A stretch of DNA of 9,007 nt from CADEFQ01 sp035342635 (lineage in GTDB: Bacteria > Pseudomonadota > Gammaproteobacteria > Steroidobacterales > Steroidobacteraceae): NCBI GenBank assembly GCA_035342635.1, contig DAOQXO010000098.1:1-9007 (forward strand), given 5' to 3'. Under the pieces are notes generated by a model that saw only the letters and a program-made list of their open reading frames with translations, was not told where the DNA came from and did no database searches. Shown piece by piece: positions 1-5,804 of this stretch. A program made the translations under genes and the position numbers. Numbering within the stretch: position 1 is the stretch's first letter; every line of letters starts with the position of its first letter.

Positions 1-8
1 GGGCCGGC

Positions 9-521
9 ATGGACCAGGAAAAAATCAGGGTGGCGACGCCGGACGACGCTGCCGCCGTCGGCGAGCTGCTGGCGTCGTCCTATCCGGTGCTCATGGCGTC
101 CGCCTACGAGGAGAAGGCGCTCGCGCCGGCCCTCGAGCTGATGACGCGGGCCAACCCTGTTCTGCTGAGCTCGGGCAGGTTCTACGTCGCCGCGACGCCG
201 GCGGGTTTGTTGGTCGGCTGCGGCGGCTGGTCGCTCGAGCAGCCCGGAACCGGGACGCTCGAGCCTGGCGTGGGGCATCTGCGGCATTTCGCGACTCGTC
301 CGGCGTGGGTCGGGCGCGGCCTCGGGCGGGCCATTTATCGCTCGTGCGAAGTGGCGGCTCTGTCGGCCGGCGTCCTGGCCCTGGAGTGCTATTCGAGCTT
401 GAATGCGGTGCCGTTCTACGCGGCGCTGGGCTTCGGGCGCGTTCGCGATGTCGCGGTGGAGCTGCGGCCGGGAGTCGTCTTGCCCTCGGTCGTGATGCGT
501 CGCGAGTTCCGCGCCGTCTGA
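9..521 (+). CDS. GNAT-family N-acetyltransferase
   Basis: This 170-residue protein is a single GNAT domain, expected to transfer an acetyl group from acetyl-CoA to an amine; the substrate cannot be told from sequence. It opens with the usual first strand (IRVATPDDAAAV, residues 6-17). The acetyl-CoA-binding motif A is at about 101-107 (VGRGLGR), with Val101 where the family usually has Arg or Gln. The C-terminal motif is NAVPFYAALGF (132-142), where Tyr137 is at the usual general-acid position. The length is normal for a stand-alone GNAT. The ATG at 9 puts the first strand where expected, but the frame is open to the window edge, so a slightly earlier start is possible and no ribosome binding site can be judged. 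The decarboxylase gene follows after 21 bp in the same direction. The family call is firm; the function is not assigned. Confidence 0.88.
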   Translation: MDQEKIRVATPDDAAAVGELLASSYPVLMASAYEEKALAPALELMTRANPVLLSSGRFYVAATPAGLLVGCGGWSLEQPGTGTLEPGVGHLRHFATRPAWVGRGLGRAIYRSCEVAALSAGVLALECYSSLNAVPFYAALGFGRVRDVAVELRPGVVLPSVVMRREFRAV

Positions 522-530
522 CGACACCTT

Positions 531-536
531 TACACT
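531..536 (+). promoter_or_regulatory. Possible -10 element just upstream of the decarboxylase gene
   Basis: The 21-bp gap between the acetyltransferase stop and the decarboxylase start has no Shine-Dalgarno sequence. It does contain TACACT, which matches the sigma-70 -10 consensus at four of six bases. A start site 7 nt after it would fall on the A of the ATG at 543, giving a leaderless mRNA. No -35 element is recognisable. One short degenerate hexamer is weak evidence, and simple read-through from the acetyltransferase gene is equally possible. Confidence 0.25.
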
Positions 537-542
537 GCACAC

Positions 543-1970
543 ATGACCCCGGATGAATTCCGCCGCGCAGGCCACGAGTTGATCGACTGGATCGCCGATT
601 ACCGCGCCCGCGTGGCGGGCGGTGCGACGCCCGTGCTGGCGCAGGTGCGCCCGGGCGAGCTGCGGGCCGCGCTGCCCGCTGCGCCGCCGCTCGCGGCCGA
701 ACCGATGGAGGCGATCCGTCGCGATCTCGATGCGCTGCTGCTGCCGGCCTGCACCCACTGGCAGAGCCCGAATTTCTTCGGCTATTTTCCCTCCAACAGC
801 GCGCTCGCGGCCGTGCTCGGCGATCTCGTGAGCACGGGGCTCGCGCAGCTCGGGCTCAACTGGCAGTCGAGTCCGGCGCTCACCGAACTGGAGGAGCTCA
901 CCACCGACTGGCTGCGCCAGATGCTCGCGCTGCCGGCCGAGTTTCGCGGCGTGATCCAGGGTACGGCGTCCGATGCGACGCTCGTCGCGCTCATCTGCGC
1001 GCGCGAGCGCGCCACCGGGTACGCGGCGGCGCACGGCGGGCTCGCCTCGGTCGCCCGGCCGCTCACCGTCTATGCCTCGGCGCACAGCCACAGTTCGGTC
1101 GAGAAGGCTGCGCTGCTCGCCGGCTTCGGTCGCGATCACCTGCGGCTGGTGCCGGTCGACGAGGATTTCGCGATGCGCGCCGATGCGCTCGCGGACCTGG
1201 TCGCCGAGGATCTGGCGCGCGGGGCGCTGCCGTGCGCGGTGGTCGCGACGGTCGGCACCACGGGTACGACTGCGATCGATCCGGTGGGCGAGATCGCCGC
1301 GGTGGCCGCAAGTCATGGCCTGTGGCTGCACGTCGATGGGGCGATGGGCGGCTCGGCAATGATCCTGCCCGAATGCCGCGCGCTCTGGGCGGGCATCGAG
1401 GGCGCCGATTCGATCGTCGTCAACCCGCACAAGTGGCTCGGTGCCTCGATGGACTGTTCGGTGTATTTCGTGCGCGACCCGCAGCATCTCGTGCGCGTGA
1501 TGTCGACGAATCCCAGTTACCTGCGCACGGCCGCCGACGATGCGACCACCAATTATCGCGACTGGGGCGTGCCGCTCGGGCGGCGCATGCGTGCGCTGAA
1601 GCTCTGGTTCCTGATCCGCGAGCAGGGCGTCGCGGGCCTGCAGGTGCGTCTGCGGCGCGACCTGACCCATGCGCGCTGGTTCGCCTCCCGCATCGATGCG
1701 GCCGAGCACTGGCGGCGCCTTGCGCCGGTGCCGCTGCAAACCGTGTGCGTGCGCCACGAACCGCCGGGCGTTGCGGGCGAGGCGCTCGATGCCCACACGC
1801 TCGCGTGGGTGGGCCGCCTGAACGCTTCGGGCAAGGCCTACCTCACGCCCTCGCAGCTCGAGGGGCGCTGGATGGTACGCGTGTCGTTCGGCGTCGAGAG
1901 TACCGAGCGCGAGCATGTCGAGGCGCTGTGGCGGCTGATGCAGCGGGTCGCGCAGGGAGGCGAGGCGTGA
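543..1970 (+). CDS. PLP-dependent aromatic-L-amino-acid-type decarboxylase (group II)
   Basis: This 475-residue protein matches the full length of the group II pyridoxal-phosphate decarboxylases (aromatic-amino-acid/tryptophan/tyrosine decarboxylase type), which remove CO2 from an L-amino acid to give the amine. The N-terminal swap helix is at about 4-25. WQSPNFFGYFPSNS (73-86) is the substrate-pocket region. His183 in HSHSSVE is at the cofactor-stacking position, and Asp265 (HVDGAMGGSA) should bind the pyridine nitrogen. Lys297 in NPHKW is the Schiff-base lysine. Tyr326 (NPSYLR) matches the catalytic-loop tyrosine of true decarboxylases, which is replaced by Phe in the aldehyde synthases. 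The region before LGRRMRALKLW has Gly346, as in animal enzymes and plant tryptophan decarboxylases. Aromatic substrates are therefore likely, but the choice among Trp, Tyr, DOPA and Phe is open. The 3' end overlaps the next gene by 4 nt (GTGA), so the two are probably translationally coupled. Confidence 0.93.
   Translation: MTPDEFRRAGHELIDWIADYRARVAGGATPVLAQVRPGELRAALPAAPPLAAEPMEAIRRDLDALLLPACTHWQSPNFFGYFPSNSALAAVLGDLVSTGLAQLGLNWQSSPALTELEELTTDWLRQMLALPAEFRGVIQGTASDATLVALICARERATGYAAAHGGLASVARPLTVYASAHSHSSVEKAALLAGFGRDHLRLVPVDEDFAMRADALADLVAEDLARGALPCAVVATVGTTGTTAIDPVGEIAAVAASHGLWLHVDGAMGGSAMILPECRALWAGIEGADSIVVNPHKWLGASMDCSVYFVRDPQHLVRVMSTNPSYLRTAADDATTNYRDWGVPLGRRMRALKLWFLIREQGVAGLQVRLRRDLTHARWFASRIDAAEHWRRLAPVPLQTVCVRHEPPGVAGEALDAHTLAWVGRLNASGKAYLTPSQLEGRWMVRVSFGVESTEREHVEALWRLMQRVAQGGEA
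1954..1960 (+). promoter_or_regulatory. Ribosome binding site deciding the GTG start at 1967
   Basis: AGGGAGG lies inside the last codons of the decarboxylase gene, 6 nt before a GTG that overlaps the decarboxylase stop. It supports the GTG at 1967 as the start of the downstream gene, although the same frame stays open far upstream through the decarboxylase. Confidence 0.7.
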
Positions 1971-3031
1971 AGCGCCTGATCCTCTACGGTTCGGAACGCT
2001 ATGTGATCGCGATCCTGCGGCCCATCGCCGAGGCGGCCCGCCGGCAGGGCGATACCGTGGCCTGGTATCTCGGCGGGCCGGGAGCCGAGCTGCTGGGCGC
2101 GGACGACGAGCGGCTTGCGGACATGGCGGCGGTGCGGCGCTGGCGCTCCGATGCCGTGATCACCTGTAACGATCTCGTGCCTTATTTCGCCAGCGGCGTG
2201 AAGGTGCAGGTGTTCCACGGGTTCGACGCCGGCAAGCCGCGCCACATCCATGTGCGCGGCCTGTTCGACCTCTACTGCACCACCGGGCCGGCGGACACCG
2301 CCGCTTTCGAGGCGCTCGCGGCCAGGCTGGGGTATTTCACCGTGGCGCAGACCGGCTGGCCGAAGCTCGATCCGTTCTTTCGCGCGCTGGCGTCGCAGGG
2401 CGCGGGCGCGCATGCGCGTCCCCGCATCCTCTATCACTCCACGTTCTCGCCGTCATGGAGCGCCGCGGAGCTGCTGTACGACACCGTGGCCGCGCTGGCG
2501 CGCACCGGCCGCTGGGACTGGACGGTGACCCTGCATCCGAAGATGAATCCGGCCACGGTCGCGAAGTACCGCGCGCTCGCCGGCCCGAACCTCAGGTTCG
2601 CGGACAACGACAATATCCTCGAGCTGTTCCCCGACGCCGATGTGATGGTCTCGGATACGTCCTCGGCGCTGCACGAGTTCCTGCTCACGCTGCGTCCCGT
2701 GGTCACCTGCCGCAACCTGCGGCCGGGCCCTTACCTGATCGATATCCGGGAATCCGGCGAGCTCGAGGCGGCGATCGAGCGTGCGCTGTCGCCGCCGCCA
2801 TCGCTGCTGGAGGCGATCCGCGCGCATGCGCAGGCCCTGCATCCCGAGCGTGACGGCCGCTCCGCCGAGCGCGTGCTCGCGGCGGTCGACAGGCTGCTCG
2901 CGGGCGCCGGCGCGCGGCGCGCGAAGCCGCTCAACCTGCTGCGCAAGTGGCGCATCCGTCGCCGGCTCGCGCACTGGGAACGCACCGGCGAGGGGCGCAC
3001 CAAAGCCGCCCCGCTGCGTGGTCGCCGATGA
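1967..3031 (+). CDS. CDP-glycerol glycerophosphotransferase-like protein
   Basis: This 354-residue protein resembles the CDP-glycerol:poly(glycerophosphate) glycerophosphotransferase family (TagB/TagF type, GT-B-like fold). That family moves a polyol-phosphate from a CDP donor onto a membrane-linked or glycan acceptor. Visible family features are FHGFDAGK (83-90, catalytic-type His84), YHSTFSPSW (156-164), LHPKM (189-193, second His) and SDTSSALHEFL (229-239, donor-phosphate binding). There is no signal peptide or transmembrane segment. The C-terminal 40 residues are very rich in Arg and Lys, which would suit attachment to the inner face of the membrane. The GTG start at 1967 is chosen because of the AGGGAGG site, the GTGA overlap with the preceding stop and the good N-terminal strand MKRLILYGSE. 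The stop overlaps the next start by 4 nt (ATGA). Donor and acceptor are unknown; a role in capsule, LPS or another surface polymer is an inference. Confidence 0.8.
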   Translation: MKRLILYGSERYVIAILRPIAEAARRQGDTVAWYLGGPGAELLGADDERLADMAAVRRWRSDAVITCNDLVPYFASGVKVQVFHGFDAGKPRHIHVRGLFDLYCTTGPADTAAFEALAARLGYFTVAQTGWPKLDPFFRALASQGAGAHARPRILYHSTFSPSWSAAELLYDTVAALARTGRWDWTVTLHPKMNPATVAKYRALAGPNLRFADNDNILELFPDADVMVSDTSSALHEFLLTLRPVVTCRNLRPGPYLIDIRESGELEAAIERALSPPPSLLEAIRAHAQALHPERDGRSAERVLAAVDRLLAGAGARRAKPLNLLRKWRIRRRLAHWERTGEGRTKAAPLRGRR

Positions 3032-4704
3032 ACGCCAGCTTCGAGCGCTGGCGCGCGAACACCCTCGGGCCCTTTCAGGTGCGCATTTTCGCGGCCATCT
3101 GGATCGCGACGCTCATCTCGACCTTCGGCAGCCTGATCCAGGGCGTCGGCGCCTCCTGGCTGATGCTGTCCATCGCGCCGTCGGCCGACATGGTGGCGCT
3201 GGTGCAGACGTCGACCACGCTGCCGATCATGCTGCTGTCGCTGGTCGCGGGGTCGATCTCGGACATCTGGGACCGCCGTCGCCTGATGCTGGTCGCGCTG
3301 GGCATCATGGTCGCGGTGTCGGTCGCACTCGCGATCGTATCCTGGCTTGGTCATATCACGCCGTGGATGCTGCTCGGCTTCACGTTCATCCTCGGCTGCG
3401 GCGCGGCGCTCTACGGGCCGGCCTGGCAGTCGTCGGTCGGTGAGCAGGTGCCGCGCGAGCTGGTGCCGGATGCCGTGGCGCTCAACAGCCTCGGCTTCAA
3501 TATCGCGCGCACCGTCGGACCGGCGATCGGCGGCGCGATCGTCGCGGCGTTCGGCGCCACGTTCGCGTTCGCGATCAATGCGGTCTCGTATGTCGGGCTC
3601 ATCGTCGTGCTCGCCTCATGGAAGCGGCCGGCGCCACGGCGTACGCTGCCGCCCGAGAGCCTCGGCGTCGCGATGATCGCGGGCCTGCGCTATGCGCGCC
3701 TGTCGCCCGCGCTGGTGGCCATCTTCGTCCGCGCCCTGGTGTTCGGCTTCCTGGGCAGCGCGGTGTGGGCCTTGCTGCCGCTCGTCGCGCGTGACCTGGT
3801 CGCCGGCGGCGCGATCACCTACGGCGTGCTGCTCGGCGCGTTCGGCGGTGGTGCGGTCGTCGGTGCGCTGACGGTCGCCCAGCTGCGCCAGCGCATGTCG
3901 AACGAGACCCTGGTGCGCGTTGCCAGCGTGATGTTCGGGCTGGGCACGATTGCGGTCGCGATGAGTCCCTGGCTCGCCACGACGATTCTGGCGCTGGTCG
4001 CGGCCGGCGCCGCCTGGGTGATCACTCTCTCGACGCTCAATACCTCGGTGCAGGTGTCCTCGCCGCGATGGGTCGTCGGGCGCTCGGTGGCGATCTACCA
4101 GATGGTGACCTTTGGTGGCCTCGCGATCGGCAGCTGGGCGTGGGGCGAGATCGCGCATACCTCGGGCCTGCGCTACAGCCTGATCGGCGCGGGCTGCGGC
4201 ATGCTTGCCTCGATCGCGCTCGGGCGCTGGTTGCGTACGCCCCAGGCCGAGAGCCTCGACCTCGAATCGCTGCGTGTCGACATACCGGCGACGCCGCCCA
4301 AGGTCGATATCGTGCCGCAGAGCGGGCCGGTCGTGATCAATGTCGAGTACCGGGTCGCGGCGGAGGACCGGCTCGCGTTCGAGGCAGCGATGATAGAGCT
4401 GCAGCGCGTGCGGCGCCGCGACGGGGCCCGCGGCTGGACGCTGCTGCGGAACATGGACGACCCGGAGGTGTGGATCGAACGCTTCCACAGTCCCACCTGG
4501 GTGGCGCACCTGCGCCGGCGCCTGCGCCTGACGAAGGCGGATCGCGACATCGAAGAGCGCGTTCGCCGTTATCATCGCGGTGACGGCGCGCCGCGGGTGA
4601 TCCGCTATCTCGAGCGCCCGCCGACTGCCATGGCCACGCTGGCCAAGTCGGAGGCCGAGCGCATCGGTGAGCGTACCGCCAGGACCGATCCGACGATTTC
4701 GTAA
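3028..4704 (+). CDS. MFS exporter (MFS_3/EntS-like) with C-terminal ABM-like domain
   Basis: This 558-residue protein begins with a full major facilitator transporter (about residues 15-405), rich in membrane helices. The loop 2-3 signature is GSISDIWDRRR (75-85). GPAIGGAIVAAFG (164-176) is the motif C-type glycine-rich helix of drug/H+ antiporters. It most resembles the MFS_3 group that includes the enterobactin exporter EntS, so proton-driven export of a small molecule is likely. After a linker (about 405-433) comes a soluble alpha/beta domain, about 434-530, starting VVINVEYRV and containing WTLLRNMDDPEVWIERF. It looks like a dimeric alpha-beta barrel (antibiotic-biosynthesis-monooxygenase type), an extension I recall from other members of this group. 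The ATG at 3028 is chosen over an upstream ATG at 2947 because it overlaps the previous stop (ATGA) and removes a non-homologous leader. The cargo is unknown. Confidence 0.88.
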   Translation: MNASFERWRANTLGPFQVRIFAAIWIATLISTFGSLIQGVGASWLMLSIAPSADMVALVQTSTTLPIMLLSLVAGSISDIWDRRRLMLVALGIMVAVSVALAIVSWLGHITPWMLLGFTFILGCGAALYGPAWQSSVGEQVPRELVPDAVALNSLGFNIARTVGPAIGGAIVAAFGATFAFAINAVSYVGLIVVLASWKRPAPRRTLPPESLGVAMIAGLRYARLSPALVAIFVRALVFGFLGSAVWALLPLVARDLVAGGAITYGVLLGAFGGGAVVGALTVAQLRQRMSNETLVRVASVMFGLGTIAVAMSPWLATTILALVAAGAAWVITLSTLNTSVQVSSPRWVVGRSVAIYQMVTFGGLAIGSWAWGEIAHTSGLRYSLIGAGCGMLASIALGRWLRTPQAESLDLESLRVDIPATPPKVDIVPQSGPVVINVEYRVAAEDRLAFEAAMIELQRVRRRDGARGWTLLRNMDDPEVWIERFHSPTWVAHLRRRLRLTKADRDIEERVRRYHRGDGAPRVIRYLERPPTAMATLAKSEAERIGERTARTDPTIS

Positions 4705-4709
4705 AGGAG
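4703..4709 (+). promoter_or_regulatory. Strong ribosome binding site for the repeat protein
   Basis: AAAGGAG starts within the stop codon of the MFS gene and sits 7 nt before the ATG at 4717. It is the best Shine-Dalgarno sequence in the window, suggesting efficient translation of the downstream exported protein from the shared transcript. Confidence 0.75.
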
Positions 4710-4716
4710 CATCGAA

Positions 4717-5376
4717 ATGCTGAAGTTCGTATTTGCACTGCTGCCGGCCCTTGCCTGTGCGGGCTGTCTCCAGGGCGATGGCAATGAGCGCATCAACGGG
4801 CCGGTCAACGTGGCTGCAGGGCAGCCCGCCGCGGACGCATCGACCGTGAACGGTTCGATCAAGGTGGCGCCCGGCGCGGCGGTGCTCGCCGCCGGGACGG
4901 TCAATGGCTCGATTTCACTCGGCGAGGGCGCGAGCGCCAGCCAGCTGGGCACGGTCAATGGTTCGATCGCGCTCGGCGAGCAGGCGCGCGTGGCCGGCGA
5001 CGTGTCGACGGTCAATGGCGACATCAAGCTGGCCCGGGGCGCGGATGTCACCGGCTCGCTCCGCAATGTCAACGGTCTGTTCACGATCGACGCCGCGCAC
5101 GTCGGCGGCGACATCAAGACCGTGGCCGGCAACATCCATGTCGGCACCGATTCGCGCATCGACGGCGGCATCCGTATCGAGCACTCGACCGGCATGACCG
5201 TCACGATAGGCGAAAAGATTCCGGTCATCGTCATAGCGCCCGGCGCAGTGGTCGCGGGTCCGCTCAAGTTCGACCGCGAAGTGAAGCTCTATGTGAGCGA
5301 CCGCGCGACGATCGGCGAGGTCATCGGAGCCACGCCGGTGATGTTCAGCGGCGATCAGCCGCCGACCGAGACCTGA
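4717..5376 (+). CDS. Exported repeat protein, probable lipoprotein with beta-solenoid fold
   Basis: This 219-residue protein starts with a short hydrophobic signal (MLKFVFALLPALACAGC). Cys17, or less likely Cys14, could be lipidated, but neither site is a textbook lipobox because position -3 is Cys or Ala. The body is a run of about 18-19-residue repeats centred on TVNGSI, seen at residues 25 (as RINGPV), 43, 61, 79, 98, 117 and 135. Each continues with alternating hydrophobic residues and a Gly/Ala-rich turn. This pattern is typical of right-handed beta-solenoids such as bactofilin-like and DUF4097-like adhesin or shell proteins. Residues 150-205 continue the alternating pattern with less regular repeats. 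The protein has no enzyme motif. It lies 12 nt after the exporter gene and has its own strong ribosome binding site. The role is unknown; a structural or scaffolding function in the envelope is an inference. Confidence 0.8.
   Translation: MLKFVFALLPALACAGCLQGDGNERINGPVNVAAGQPAADASTVNGSIKVAPGAAVLAAGTVNGSISLGEGASASQLGTVNGSIALGEQARVAGDVSTVNGDIKLARGADVTGSLRNVNGLFTIDAAHVGGDIKTVAGNIHVGTDSRIDGGIRIEHSTGMTVTIGEKIPVIVIAPGAVVAGPLKFDREVKLYVSDRATIGEVIGATPVMFSGDQPPTET
4789..5160 (+). repeat. In-gene tandem repeat array encoding TVNGSI units
   Basis: Seven coding repeats follow one another at 54-57 bp intervals, starting at about 4789, 4843, 4897, 4951, 5008, 5065 and 5119. The 11-mer acggtcaatgg is identical at 4897, 4951 and 5008, while the outer copies have diverged. 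This indicates duplication within the gene, with recent or conserved copies in the middle. The one-codon difference between 54 and 57 bp units shows that the solenoid turn length varies by one residue. Confidence 0.8.
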
Positions 5377-5378
5377 GG

Positions 5379-5804
5379 CTAGTCGTCGCGCCCGACGCGG
5401 GCGCGCAGGCGCTTGGTGCGCTGGGCGCGCGCCTTGGATTCGAGCCGGCGTTCCTTCGAGGCGCGGGTCGGTCTGGTGGGGCGGCGCTGCTTCGGTTCGA
5501 TCAGCGCGCGGCGCACGAGGTCCGCGAGCCGCTCCTCGGCGTCGCGGCGGTTGCCGGCCTGGCTGCGATGGGACCTGGCCTGGATCAGGATCGCGCCGTC
5601 GTCCGTCAGGCGCTGGCCGGCGAGCGCGCGCAGCCTCTCCTTGACGCGCGGCGCGAGCACCGTGGTGCCGGCGAGGTCGAAGCGCAGCTGCACGGCCGAG
5701 GCGACCTTGTTGACGTTCTGCCCGCCGGGACCCGACGCGCGGATGAACGTCACCGACAGGTCGCTGTCAGGTATCTCGAGCTGGCGCGAGATCTGGATGG
5801 TCAT
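5379..5804 (-). CDS. arfB: Alternative ribosome-rescue factor ArfB (YaeJ), peptidyl-tRNA hydrolase
   Basis: This 141-residue protein is close in length and sequence to E. coli ArfB/YaeJ (140 residues). ArfB binds ribosomes stalled without a stop codon in the A site and hydrolyses the peptidyl-tRNA. The catalytic GGQ is at residues 27-29 in RASGPGGQNVNKV, followed by the class I release-factor-like domain (about 1-100). The tail is strongly basic and includes RRPTRPTRASKERRLESKA (107-125), the segment that enters the empty mRNA channel. All essential elements are present. The start codon lies inside the channel gene upstream: the two coding regions overlap by 38 nt in different frames, and no clear Shine-Dalgarno sequence precedes the ATG, so expression probably depends on coupling. 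It is the last gene of the minus-strand operon. Confidence 0.96.
   Translation of the reverse strand: MTIQISRQLEIPDSDLSVTFIRASGPGGQNVNKVASAVQLRFDLAGTTVLAPRVKERLRALAGQRLTDDGAILIQARSHRSQAGNRRDAEERLADLVRRALIEPKQRRPTRPTRASKERRLESKARAQRTKRLRARVGRDD
5387..5405. other. GC-rich perfect hairpin at the convergent gene ends
   Basis: CGCGCCCG (5387-5394) pairs perfectly with CGGGCGCG (5398-5405) around a 3-base loop. The 8-bp stem lies in the last codons of arfB, just beyond the repeat-protein stop. Neither side has a T-run, so it is not a classical intrinsic terminator. It could still slow polymerase or protect 3' ends where the two operons meet, or it could be a chance product of high GC. Confidence 0.35.

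Noticed and set aside
1232..1966. A 245-codon upstream extension of the glycerophosphotransferase frame
   Set aside because: The extension lies inside the decarboxylase, is Arg/Gly-rich and has no family resemblance. The GTG at 1967 with AGGGAGG before it explains the start.
3616..4575. A 319-codon minus-strand frame opposite the MFS gene
   Set aside because: It is rich in His, Arg, Asp and Gln with no hydrophobic core or motif, and the plus strand encodes an unmistakable transporter.
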